A stretch of 64,000 bases of DNA, from positions 37,610,054 to 37,674,053 of the forward strand of contig NC_092460.1 in assembly GCF_047495875.1 (NCBI RefSeq), read 5' to 3'. Numbering within the stretch: position 1 is the stretch's first letter; every line of letters starts with the position of its first letter. The DNA is from Pithys albifrons albifrons (Eukaryota; Chordata; Aves; Passeriformes; Thamnophilidae). Position numbers and translations under genes: made by a program. Shown in pieces: positions 26,042 through 37,546 of the stretch. The notes beneath the pieces are model-generated. The model saw only the letters and a list, made by a program, of their open reading frames with translations. It made no database searches and was not told the DNA's origin.

Positions 26042-26601
26042 TGTCTCAGGTTGAGCTGGCAAAATGCCAACTGCCCAATACAGAATCAGTCTCCCTCCCC
26101 TCCCACTGAGAAATGGAAGAAAGGAAAAAAAACCTGGAAACGCAGAACAGTTTTAAACCCAAACTAATTAGATGTATTTATACAGAAAAGATAAAAAGAA
26201 ACTACAATATAACACACTTACACAAGTTAGATACAACAATTTTCTACCTTTCACCAAAACCAGATTTCATTACTCTACATTCATAAAGCATCCCAAAAGA
26301 CACTCAGTGAAGAACAGAAAGAATAACAACAAAATGTTTCTTCTTCCCTGAACTCAAATAAAATGCAAAGTAGCGGCGGCTGCAGCAAGACCCAGCACAG
26401 CAGGACAGCAGCAGCACGTTCTGCTCTACTGCAGCCATCATGACAACTGAGAAAACACTTCCTGCTCCTGTATCTGTATCTCAGTTTTGTGTCATCTGGT
26501 ATGAAATATTTCTTTGGTTGCTTAAGTCAGGTGATACTTGTCTCTCAATTTATGTAGATTCTCTGAGCCTGCTCATTTGAAGCCTAGCTAAAACTACCAC
26601 A
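26042..26601 (-). mobile_element. Solo LTR, ERVL-like, group C (560 bp)
   Basis: On the minus strand it starts TGTGGTAGTTTTAGCTAGG and ends CAGCTCAACCTGAGACA. The 5 flanking bases are GTAAT on both sides, so the borders are exact. A TATA box (TATAAATA on the minus strand) lies at 26,175-26,182. The LTR at 54,718-55,301 is a second, opposite-strand copy that matches along its length. A CpG-bearing stretch (GCCGCCGCTAC on the minus strand, near 26,370-26,385) lies in U3. No internal viral genes adjoin it. Confidence 0.9.
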
Positions 26602-26606
26602 GTAAT
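26602..26606. repeat. Target-site duplication GTAAT (right copy)
   Basis: It is identical to 26,037-26,041. Confidence 0.85.
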
Positions 26607-28261
26607 TCACAGCAGTAATAGTCAATATAAAATGGCAAAGGGCTCACTCAGCCAGAGAGAATTAAGCTATTATCTCATATTCCTGGTCTGCAGCTATCGT
26701 AGATGAAGAGTGTCACAAAAAGCTGATTCAGCAGAGTTAACATTCATCTGTTTCCTGGCACTGGTGTGAAAGAGCTCAACAAGTAGGTTTCAGAAGAGCT
26801 CTATGCTTGTTGGTTACTGTTGGCCAGTCCTGCTCCTCTAGTGCCATTCTTTCTGCTTAACTCTTACCCATGATGTCATAAGCATTCCCAGCAGGTAGTA
26901 AGACACCTGAGCATCAAGGAAAGGCAACCCAGCTCTTGTGTTCAAGCACCCCCAAAATGGCCATCAGCCATAGATTGCAAAAATTTGAATGCTGGTCACC
27001 AAAGGATACACATGAAAATTTTAAGTGAATGGAAGGTCTGTCGAGTTGTAGGCAGTACTCTACTCATTAAATGACCCTATTTCTGAGATCTCTCAGTTAC
27101 TGCATCTGATGGGAAGGAAAAAAAAACATTTATGCAGCTTTACTAGTACAGTTCTGTTTCTGCTGCCTTAGAGATGTTAATGTCATACATAAATCTCCAT
27201 GTTTTACTAATGGCATCATATATCTTCCCAGGCATTTCTAATTCACCCCTTGTTGCTCTATTAAGGTACTTTATCACAGAGCGTTACACTGTGTCAGGTA
27301 TTAATGCAGTACAGACACTGTGCCTTGTCTTGCCTAGGAAAGCACATGTTCTTATCTAAACTACAAAGACTAATAACTTGATATATTGTCCCTGCAAAAA
27401 TACTTGAATGCTGTATATTCATATAATTAGTGCTTATTTTTTTCGCTTTGCTCCCAGTGATTGAACACAGATAAAGCCTCCACAGGAGTTAACCCAAAAA
27501 CAAGCTGTATTCGCAATATGGAGGTACTGAAGAAGGCTATATTCTAAAAAGGTAACTCGTGTGTCATCTGGCTGGGACCCCATGCCACATCAAGCAGGAC
27601 TTGCAAGGGTGGTACAGTCGTTTTGGCCCCCAGCAAACCCATGCCTGCAGAAATATTCTCTAGGAAACTGCACTTCTTTCCCCCTGGAAGCTTCTTCTTT
27701 GCAAGTAAAGAATATTATACATAGCCCTCACTGCTTAATTCATTTGGTAGGCTATATGCTTTGAAAATTGGATACCTGACAGTTAAAATTGTTTTCAGCT
27801 GGTAACTGGCCTAAGGATGCCCCTTTGCTTATTACTTCTTTGATACAAATAAGCATCCGGCTGTTTAATCAGTCACAAGGCTGAAGCAGAAAGAGAATGC
27901 TCAAAAGCCTTACAACCCCACATATTTAATGTAGCCTAAAAGTAATTTCTGGGCAGAAAGGGTAATTTCATTAACTCTTCTCTACAAAAATGTATAGCAA
28001 TATGTATAGCAAGATCTAATGCATTCCTTTGAAACTTGTCATATGTTACTGAATATCTTTGACAGCTTAAGAAGTTATGTGTCTGCTTCTGATTAGATAA
28101 TTGAAATAAATCTACACCAAATAAATTCAGATCTCTTAAAATAAACTGCAGAGGTACATTAACTTTGCAATATTCATGTAGTACTTCAAACAAAAGGCAT
28201 TTCTGCAAATATTTGCTCTCATGAAAGAATTTATTTCTCTATTTTTTCAATGCACGTGGAC
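26607..28261. other. Unassigned noncoding stretch
   Basis: I see no gene or repeat family. A 12-bp unit (ATGTATAGCAAT / ATGTATAGCAAG) is present twice in tandem at 27,990-28,013. Confidence 0.5.
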
Positions 28262-28500
28262 TGCGGTTAGTTGAGAGAAACACATGAGACTATGAAGCGT
28301 GGAAAGAACAAGCTTTGATTGTGACCTCGAGGACAGCACTGGAAAAGCACCCTGAACCTGCATACATATAAGAGACATGTAGTTGAGGTTTTAAAATTCC
28401 GCGGTTTTACCGGTACTGGGTTTTTAGTTACAAAGTTTCTGTATCCCCTCTCCCTGTCCATTATCATTTTCCTGCTGGGTTGCCAGCCCCCGCCCTGTAT
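28262..28500 (-). mobile_element. Probable LTR piece on the minus strand
   Basis: Read on the minus strand, the segment passes a CTTATATGTATGC promoter-like word, then ATCAAAGCTTGTTCTTTCC, which looks like a retroviral polyadenylation/R region, and ends GTTTCTCTCAACTAACCGCA. CpG dinucleotides (CCGCGG, ACCGGT) are unusually frequent for this window, suggesting a comparatively recent insertion. I could not find a matching target duplication, so both borders are approximate. It could also be the terminal part of a longer ERV. Confidence 0.4.
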
Positions 28501-29118
28501 TGTACCCACCCATCCCCTATTTTCCCCTCTCGCACTGCCACCGGTGACTCGTCGTACTCCTTAAGTGCCGGCATTGTCTTCGCTGCGGGCATGTGCTGCC
28601 CGGGGAGGGGGAAAGGTGCCTCCCCCTCATCCCCTGCACTGCCAGAGTGGCGGCAGCAACCAGAACTTGCAGGGACCCACCCCGGCAGCCCCAGGACAAA
28701 CCGGAGCAGCCCCCGCCAGACCGAGAAGGGGCAGCTCCGTGTCCGAATGCCTCTGCCTCGTGGAGCTGAGGCGGCAAAGCTATGGCTGCTGCCACCTTCT
28801 GCCCCTGTCCTAAATCCTATTGGCGACCAATCCCGTCTGTCCCCAAACCATGGATATCTACTGGGTGTTAGTACCTCTGTTTTCTTATTGACTAGCTAAG
28901 CACCTAAGTCACTTCCCTGTCCGGAGTTCTTACCCAATCCAGTCCCAGCTCTAGCACCTACCTCCCCCCCTCCCCTCCCCGGGACCTCATAAAAGCCTCG
29001 TGTATTTCACAGTAAAGGTCTTTCACCTCTCATCCACCAAACTGCAAACATTTCTTTCTCAGCGCTCCCTCGGCTCTGGAGGCGGACGGGAACCATTTTT
29101 CCTTCCCCCCAACACTGC
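28501..29118 (+). mobile_element. Probable GC-rich LTR on the plus strand
   Basis: The segment is much richer in G, C and CpG than its surroundings. It contains a TATA-like CTCATAAAAGCCTCG (box at 28,989-28,994), then CACAGTAAAGGTCTTTCACC with a variant polyadenylation signal (29,011-29,016), and ends near CCCCCCAACACTGCA. This order, U3 then TATA then polyA signal then a short U5, is what a retroviral LTR shows. A CpG-island promoter of a host gene is the main alternative, but no exon follows. No target duplication was found. Confidence 0.5.
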
Positions 29119-32100
29119 ATAGCTAGTGTCCAAATTTTAATACAGATTTAATTCCAGTCAGGATCAGCTATAGTTCCTATGTGAACTACAAACCACCACA
29201 GGAGAGGGAAAACATATCCTTTAAACTTACTGTCTTCATTTCACCCCTAATAATTAAACATTCATTAAAATAGGAGATAGCACTGTGTCAGTCACTCCAA
29301 GCCCAACAAGTATTTGCCTGCTACTTCAACTTGAGACAACACTGACAAAGCTGACTGACAATCTACAGGAGGAGAGCATTGTCTCACACGGTCAATCTCT
29401 GTTCACTATATCCAACAAGCCACCAACTAATCCATATTTGCAATACTGTTTTGGCCAGACTACAAAGCTTGGAAAGGTGCACATATATTTGTCATATACA
29501 TGGGCCCTGACATACTACATAAACTGGAAGATGGCAATAAAATTGCATGTATTACTTGGCAAAACATGAAGAGAACAGGAAGAATTTGACAGAATACAAC
29601 TGAGTAAAAAGCCATGCAGATTCCTAAGATTCAAAAAGAGTGCACACACATCAAAGGTTTCCGTGAAGTGCTGAGAGTGACCATGCAAACCTGGAGTCAT
29701 GCTGATCAGATGGATCCTATCACACTGTTATCACTCATGTAGTCTTATCAATCATAGGACAATGGCCTACTGAAACCACACAGATGACACACAGTCAACT
29801 TTAAATGAATCATCTTGATTAAAATCCTCATGAACAGAGTTTACAGCAAGATGACAAAACAGAAACCTCAATGCACTGTAAATGCAAGAGTGACAGGTCT
29901 TGCAATGATGCAATTAATGCAGCCAGAAACACCTTTAGGAACATACTCTTCGACTAACAGTCAGGAAGAAAATATTCCCCTTGTCCTTATTCCCAGGACA
30001 ATGACACTGTCAGGTCCAAAAGCAGGCAAAGCAAACACGGCAAGTTTAGGCAGAGGGATGGCACAGAACAAAGGCTCTGTTCCAACCACTCACAGCCACC
30101 TATCTACACTATTTGGGACTAGGCCCAGTCCAAAGGATGGCTGGTGTTGACACTCAGACTTGTAGAATAGCCCAGATCACTAGCTGCACCTGAAGGTGTG
30201 TGAAGTCGTAGAATTGATGAATTGCTTGGCATTTACAGGGAGACATCTAGAAAAGGCGATGAAAGATGCAACAGAGAATCCTATACGAGCACTTACTTGA
30301 AAATATAAATTCAAGTCACAAAAGAACAATTTAAAAATGTGCCATGGTGTCCTATCAAGAAGTCAAGCCTCATCAAATTCATGGGCAGAGAAAATGGCAG
30401 AAAAAGTACTGGATATAAAAAGAAAATGACAAATTCTACATCAAACTTGGGTCTGTGTCTCAAGCTAACCCAAACCCATTCAGAGGAAAACAGTTCTAAA
30501 AGCTCATGTGATGGCAGATCCACCTACTGTTACTTTGCACAAATTTCACACTTAGTCAGTTAATCGTGATCAGAGTGGAAGACTGGTACTCTGTCATGAT
30601 ATGTTCCACCCAGGACATCAACTCAGTGGAACACTGACCTGGGACCAGATTCATATAAGCAGATTAAACATTTTGCCCTGTACATATTTTAATGCTTTTC
30701 AAGGAAAGAAAGAAAAGCAGCAAGCTCCTCAAATTTCATGAAAAGTGCTATGAATAATTTTTTCCTGAGCTTAGACAAACACTGGAACTACAACCAGACC
30801 AGTCACAGAAGACATCAAGTCTTAATGCTTCCTACATAAACCAACCATTCAATAACAGATAACACTGAACACAAGGATCAGCTCTGTTATGTTAAGGACA
30901 TATAAGGACAACACTGATGGTATCCAGCTTCTCTCTTTGAAAACATACCTGTTCCAACTGCTTGTGCACAGCAAGCTACCATGAAGTGGAGATGATACCA
31001 CAATGCAAGCCCACGGTGCCATGCTCAAGTTATAACCAGATAAAATAAGCCAAAGGAAATTCTGACTTTCAAAGGACAGCTTGGTGCACTGGGCAAGGGC
31101 TATCCCAGTCTTAACAAAATGCAAGAGCCCCCACTCCTGCCAAAGCCTGCAAGCTGTCCATCGACTGGAGTTTACAGGAAAGTACAAGACATGAACCTGC
31201 ATTACCAAAAGACTGATGAGCAGGAAGATACTGTGTATAATCATCAAAAATTTTTGAAAAGCAGGGAATGTATATAAAAATACACATGTAACATATAAGT
31301 ACCTTGCACTACTTTTTCTTCCCAGGTCTGAAAAGTGTAATTACTTGCTTTTGGTCCATTAAAATAAACTGGGTGGGATTTTCCACTCAGTCGATTTTTA
31401 CCATCAGATATGTGAAATGTCCATGCTAAACAGGAAAAATTTGTTTTCCACCAGATGAAGCAGTGCCAAAATTAACAAAATTGCTTTTAATTACTGCAGT
31501 TAAAAAAACTGAAGTTAACAATAGACTACTAGTCTACCACATATTAAACAACATCACACCCAAATGGAAATACAACAAATGTCAAAATCTATGTTAAACA
31601 ATTTGTCACCTCCAGTAGTACCCAGAGTTGATATTTTTGATCTCAGTTCCATGACTATCATTCCAATCACCTGCTCATCTTATATTCACTTCTTCATACC
31701 TTCTTTTTCACAGTATTATTTCAGACTGGTTCTTGAAAAACTGAACTCATCTTTGTTTTTGCCTGTCTTCTCTATCACTTCTGAAATCTCCCTCCGCTCT
31801 CTCATCTCAAATTTTCAAATCCAATGCTATCTTAATTTCTTTCCCTCACATTTCCACCCAAATTTAACAGTCTCTTGCTATAGTCCACTGCCATTTCTCA
31901 CAATTCTTTTCTCTTACTCCTCCTTAGGAGTATGAATGCAAACTTGAAAAAAATTTACGAAAAAACCAAACAAAAAAACCCCAAACCTACAGGCTTTGCT
32001 GATTCTTTGTAATATCTACTTTTCTTTGTGACCTTCCCAATTACTTGGGATCATAAATGCCACATAAATGCCTTTCTTATCACTCACGGTGGTTTTCTGA

Positions 32101-32209
32101 CCATATCACACATGAAAAAAACACACCAAATGTGTCCACCTTGATTTCCACAGAAAAGTTATTACATAAATAATGTAAAAGGAGTGGGGTTTGGCTTTTT
32201 GTTTAAGTC
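29119..32209. other. Unassigned noncoding stretch
   Basis: This is AT-rich sequence. Open frames of 111 codons (29,815-30,150, plus), 132 codons (30,849-31,247, minus) and 123 codons (31,564-31,935, plus) occur. None resembles a known protein; the last is a by-product of a pyrimidine-rich stretch. I regard all three as chance frames. Confidence 0.5.
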
Positions 32210-32945
32210 TGTCCTAGTTTAGCAGGTGGAACCAGTTTATCACTGTGTGGATGATCAAAGCTATGTATTCCACACCCTCTGTTCATTTCCCAAGAGCTGT
32301 TAACAATGGACCACTTGCAGCAGCTGCCCAGGGCACACACGACTCCTCGGGTTGTGAGCTGGGTGTTAAAGAAGCCTGTGAGATAAGAGTTGTGATAACT
32401 CCCCTCCACGGAGTCGTTAGCACCTTCACACCCAGACTGAGGGGGTGTGTCTGCTAGTGGGCCATCAACGATTCCAAAATACCCCCTGCTTCACAGAGTC
32501 AGATCACCCATTGTGTAACTCTCTGACGGGGGGGAGGGACTGGGTGCTCCCACCTGGGCCGGAGAGTACATAATCCTGGGGGTTTGGAGACCTTGGGGAA
32601 CCACTCATCAGACCAAAAGGAGGATCAGAACCTTGACAGGAGAAGGTCACCACTCTCAATCAGACTGTGAACACCACTCTTCACCAGACTGCAAGCATTA
32701 TTTGAACCAACAGGTTTTTTACCTCATTTTGCTTTGGCCCAGCACAGAGGCTATAAAAACCCCTTTTGTGTTTGTGCCCCAGGGCACTGGGTTACACTTC
32801 TGGGGTTTGTGGGTTAAAAGCAATTTCTCTTTGTGTCATTGTATTTATTGTATTATTTTCTATTAAACTGTAACTCTTGACTTACAATCTTTTGTGTTGA
32901 GTTCATTTCTCCTACCAGTTTGCAGTGTGCAGTTGCCTTTGAACA
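32210..32945 (+). mobile_element. LTR, ERVL-like, group B, long form
   Basis: It starts TGTCCTAGTTTAGCAGG and matches the LTR at 5,649-6,375 along its length, including the block of about 90 bases that the short group B forms lack. A polyadenylation word, TATTAAACTGTAACTC, lies near 32,863. The 3' end departs from the other copies: after CTCCTACCAGTTT the terminal palindrome is replaced by GCAGTGTGCAGTTG and a CCTTTGAACACG relic. The right border is therefore approximate, and I could not find a target duplication matching AAGTC at 32,205-32,209. Confidence 0.8.
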
Positions 32946-33242
32946 CGTGTTGATGAGAAGCAGCTCTTTTCTTTTCTTTTGCTTTGTGTTACAGAGAAGG
33001 CGGTGTGCAAGCCATTTTGTTGCCCTGTGTTACTGAGGGGGGGGTCTAGATTTGTGTTTTGGGTGGTTGTGTTTCTGGTTGGTAGTTTTCTGTTGTTAGT
33101 TTCTGTCTGTCCTGGGAGTGGGAGACACTGCTGTATTGACACTTAAGTTTGGTATGCTTGTCTCTGTAGAATGTGTTTTGTGCTAGTTTCTTTTGGGGTC
33201 TTTTGTCATAAATTAAATACAATCCTGCAGCTAAACATTATC
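32946..33242. other. Unassigned repeat-like sequence left of a nested LTR
   Basis: This T- and G-rich segment follows the group B LTR directly and is continued, after the nested LTR, at 33,883. It may be internal sequence of the ERV whose 5' LTR is 32,210-32,945, or part of a different older repeat. No gag-like frame is readable. Confidence 0.35.
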
Positions 33243-33247
33243 ACCGG
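33243..33247. repeat. Target-site duplication ACCGG (left copy)
   Basis: It is identical to 33,878-33,882. Confidence 0.85.
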
Positions 33248-33877
33248 TGTGCTGGTTTAAAGGTAAACCAGCAGGAGAAATGGACCCATCACAAGAGAGA
33301 TTATAAGTCAGAATTACAATTTAATGAAAGATATTACAATAAATACACTGACACAAAGAGAAAGTGCTTTCAACTCACAAAACCCAGCAGTATAACCCAG
33401 TGTCCTGGGGCACAAACCCAAAGGGGTTTGTTAGCTCTTGTGCTGAGACCTGCGTGGTTCCCCCAAGTCCAAAGCAAAAGGAAGTGAAGAAACCTATTGG
33501 TGCAGGTGATGGCTGTAGTCTGGTCGAGAGTGGTGGTCTCCTCCTGTCGAGGTCCTGCTGCTCCTCTGGATCCAACAAGTGCTTCCCAAGGTCTTCTTAC
33601 CCACCACTTACATACCCTCAGGGAGCACCCAGTCCCTCTCCCAGGGCAGGAACTCACACAATGGGTGATTAACTCTGGGAGCCATGGGGTATTTTTGAAC
33701 TGTTGATGGCCCATTAGCAGCCACGCCCCCTCAGGCTGGGTATGAAGGTGCTAATGACTCCCTGGGCAGCTGCTGCTAATGGTCCATTGTCCTTGGGAAA
33801 TGAATAGAGGGGGTAGAATACACAGCTTTGATCACTCCCACACAGTGATAACTGGTCCCACCTGCTGAACTAGGACA
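33248..33877 (-). mobile_element. Solo LTR, ERVL-like, group B, short form (630 bp)
   Basis: On the minus strand it starts TGTCCTAGTTCAGCAGG and ends TAAACCAGCACA. Both flanks are ACCGG, giving exact borders. The copy at 59,326-59,954 is very similar and 1 bp shorter. The LTR ends in a perfect palindrome, TGCTGGTTTA-AAGG-TAAACCAGCA on the plus strand at 33,250-33,273. The ATTAAA-type polyadenylation word lies near 33,322 on the minus strand. Open frames inside it, about 67 to 114 codons, are shadows of the LTR and not genes. Confidence 0.92.
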
Positions 33878-33882
33878 ACCGG
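33878..33882. repeat. Target-site duplication ACCGG (right copy)
   Basis: It is identical to 33,243-33,247. Confidence 0.85.
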
Positions 33883-33960
33883 CAATGCAAACCCCACAAT
33901 AACTATCACATACTTGTATTAATAAATGTTATTTCGGGAGCTGTTGTGGAGAAAATTCTT

Positions 33961-34220
33961 TTCTTGCTATTAAGTGTGGTCTCATAGCAGAGGTCAGAAA
34001 CCCTTCCAACCTGTGTTCTGTCCATAGTTTGACAGGCAATGTTGGGATCACAAAGATCTGACTTTCTGGAGACGCTTATAGCTATTAAGTTCTTCCTGGC
34101 TTAAGTGTGGTCCTCATAGGAAGGTCAAAAAATCTTTCCAGCCTGTATTTTGTCCATAGTTCAACAGGCAGTGCTGGGTTCACAAAGCTTTGATTGTTCC
34201 AAGGACACTTATAGCTATTA
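33961..34220. repeat. Tandem duplication of a ~130-bp unit
   Basis: Unit 1 (33,961-34,089) starts TTCTTGCTATTAAGTGTGG. Unit 2 (34,090 to about 34,220) starts TTCTTCCTGGCTTAAGTGTGG. Both pass through CCTGT-TT-TGTCCATAGTT, ACAGGCA-TG-TGGG-TCACAAAG and close with CTTATAGCTATTAA. Roughly four bases in five agree by eye, so the duplication is old. It is probably part of the repeat that was interrupted by the LTR at 33,248. Confidence 0.85.
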
Positions 34221-37200
34221 ACTTTAGATTAATACAGGTGGGACTAGAAATCTTTGCATTTCTGCCCTTCTCCCTTTCACGTGACAGCTGCCAAAATACC
34301 ACGTCACTTAAACTGGTTCATTCTTTTAGTGGTACTTTCAGGAGTAACAGTATTACCTTCATTTGGCTTATAGTGATGATTTTCACATTTAAAAATCTGT
34401 ACCAGTCAATCATTCACTGCAGACTTCTTGCTTTAGATTTTCTTTACCCTGCTAGTCACCATTGTGCAACTTCTCAACACCTAGGGAGAAGAAATATTGG
34501 AAGAAATGAAAGCCTCAGATAATATTTGTACATTTTAACTGAGTGCAAAATCTGTCCAACAATGAAAGGTTCATCATTTAGAGAAATTAGTTCAAATGTC
34601 ACTGTGAAAACAAAAAACCAGTACGTTGCTTCTAAAGTAAAGAAGGCAGTCCTGGCCTATGCAACCATAGTCATGTCGGTTGAAGTACATACATTATAAT
34701 GAATTCTTTTTCTCTCTGGAGGACCTGTCTCAGTTTATGTCACTGTTTCATAGCACTACAGGTTTCACTCTTTTACCACAGTGTTGAAAATACCCTCACT
34801 GAACATGCATGTTTCAGAAGTTACTGCAGCATGACAAACTGAGTGAATTCATTGCTGATGAAAGATACAGGATAGACAGGGCTGAATGTGAAGATCTCTA
34901 TAAAGTTATGGCAGAGGCTAAGCAATGCAAATTTCATTATACTTCCCTAAAGACAAAACTAAATCCTGAGCTATAATCTACTAATGATTAGAATTACTAA
35001 TATACAGGTGGAAGAATGTGTCTTAAGAACTGAACTGAAGTGCGCTTACTGAACATTGCTAGAATATATTGCTTTGCGTGCCCTAAATCACTGTGCATCT
35101 GTGTAGCAACAACTTCTGCTAATTTCTCTGACTTCAGCTGGATCTCACCTCACAATTCTGCCTCACTGTGCCATTTAGTTCCCAGAATGTCAGGTAATAT
35201 AGTCTCATTTAGCAGATGTCTCTCTAAAAATGAGTCATCAAGTAGAGGTGAGTAATGTAATTTAAAAAAAAGTATCTAATTACAAGGTCCTGCTATGTTT
35301 TAATACTTTTTAGTTCTCCAAGTCAAATAAATATTTTTCAAGACCATTAGTCATCAGAAGGAACAGAAAAAAAAAGATTCAATACAGTTTTAAAGTCTTT
35401 GGCTAGTGAAAGATCTTGATCCAAATGCAGGACCCCTCTATGGCGACAAAAAAATATAGAGCTTGGACTTTACTGAACTTGCTACACTTCAAAAATGCTA
35501 ATGCTGGACCTTAAGGATTTGATCCTGCATTAGCTGAAGTCAGTACAGCACAGTACAAGACAAATGCCCCAGCCCTTGTGCAATTGCTCTGACGTAGTCC
35601 ACTTTTGCCCCCACTGCATAAAGACTGAAAGGAAAAAGAAGAGGTTGTCTGATACATCTCTCATGGCACAGAGTGCACTGTGCCATGCAGCACTAGCTGA
35701 GTTTTGTGAGGGTAGAGAAAGTTACCCTTGGTATCTTGTTAAAATCTCCCTGGAAGTCATTTCACCAGTAGCTTTCAATGCCCTCTGCCTCTGTAGTAAT
35801 GAACAGATATATGCCCTATTTAATTCAGATACATTTATCTTATGAGTTACTGTCTCCTCTTATGTAAGGAACGAATAATTTCACAGTGGTCAATCTCACT
35901 TTATGTGCAAACTACACCACCCCATACTCCCCAATATAATTTATCTGACAGTACCTAGGTGGATAAAGGAAGACTTCCATGGACAGATGAAACCTATCAG
36001 CCCATCACACATAGCCATGGTGGGGAAGGGAGTGGGAGAAAAAACCCACAAAACATGCAACACATTAGCAATTCTTCAGGTTAACAGACAAAGAAAGGCC
36101 ATAAGTTAGAAGTGCCTTCTCCCCAGCACACTTCCAAAGAGACCAAGTCACACCAATTAAATAAATCACAGCATAACTTAAAGTGAAAATGTGAAAGTAC
36201 AAATACAGGGATACGGGGAAATACCGAATGTTGCACTTACATTGCAAATCCACCAAAATCTATTGCTATTTTAAGCCAGCTGAATTGTTGGTCCTCTAAG
36301 ATTTTTTTTTATTTTCAACACTTACCTTCACTCTGCAGTCAAGAGCTGCATTTTGAACTGCATTCCTTAGCTTTAAGCCACTTCATTTCCTCAAGGACAG
36401 AACATAAAAGGAGATAAAAATAAATATACCTCTAATTTTTTTTTTTAATCAATTGAAGTATAACAGTCCAAAATATCTATTTTAATAGCAGCAACACAAA
36501 AACACATCTTCTCAAGGTATTTCTATGAAGGACAAATGATTCAGCCTACAAGTCTAAATATAATTTGTTTAACTTCTTAACATAAACTTTTGCATGTAAC
36601 TCTATTAGGCAGTGCATACTGTGACTTACAGTCATTTTTAAGACCCTCAGCTTTACAGATATTCCTATTGTAGCTCCTCCTTACGTTGAGAGAGTGCTCG
36701 GGGTCTTTTAGAAGTCAGGCTTCTGAGCAAACAGGCAAAAGAAGTCACTAACAACCAAAGGTCCATTGTGTCTTTTATAAGATCTACATAATACTAAAGA
36801 TTCCCAAAAGCAAAGGTTTCAGGAGAACAGTCTCTCAAAATTAGACTTTTAAAACTCTCATTTTTAAAAGTCTTTGCCAATGTTCATGTAGGATGACCAA
36901 GAAGTGAATTTAAATCCTCTGCAATTCTTTCACTACTTTCATACTAAATCGTATCCAAACTCACTTCAAAGTTACTTTTCCCTACCCTTGACAGCAGCTA
37001 TTGTAGCCAATATCCATTCTTTACTGCTTCCATGTAAGTTTCCTATAATACTGGCAAAGTGAATTTTACCTTCTTAAAGAGATAAAGAAACACCTTCCCA
37101 TTAAGAGATACACAACCCTGCTACATCTACAACCTTTGCATTGTCTCTCATTGGGATAAAAGAGCAGGCTTCCACATTACTAATTTGCAGGCTAACTAAA

Positions 37201-37546
37201 ACAGAGATTAGACGGTTTGCTGCTATGCAGACACCGCCTTTCTGTCTCCATACGTCCAGAGAGTTACAATCATGCAAAAATGTGACTAGATGCACTGAGC
37301 TTCATTCAATAGCTATCACTGAGAGCCAGACCTTTTCCTCCCTGCTATTAGAATGTATTTCTCATGTTCCTTTCAAATGGGAGGACCCAAAGGACACTGA
37401 AGTATCTGTTCTAATGTCATATAATTCCCAGGCTCCTACCCAGAAAACCTACTCCTTCCAGTCATTCACTAGTGTAAAAGCAGCTCTTCATGAGCAAGCT
37501 TCAATAGAGTCATATCATTGCAGTGAAAAAAGGTGCATGGATTTGT
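34221..37546. other. Unassigned noncoding stretch
   Basis: This is AT-rich and contains only short chance frames. The 136-codon frame at 37,141-37,551 ends inside the neighbouring CR1 and has no recognisable family. Confidence 0.5.

Noticed and set aside
28480..28899. 139-codon plus-strand frame in the GC-rich block
   Set aside because: GC-rich DNA lacks stop codons in several frames at once here; three overlapping frames are open, and LTR-like signals explain the block better.
30849..31247. 132-codon minus-strand frame with hydrophobic stretches
   Set aside because: Hydrophobic composition follows from T-rich DNA; there is no known domain and no coding context.
31564..31935. 123-codon plus-strand frame
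   Set aside because: It results from a pyrimidine-rich stretch (repeated TTC, TCT and CTT), not a protein family.
33364..33714. Overlapping frames of 67 to 114 codons repeated at 59,442-59,790
   Set aside because: They repeat only because both are group B LTRs; frames in LTRs of this type are not known genes and differ between copies.
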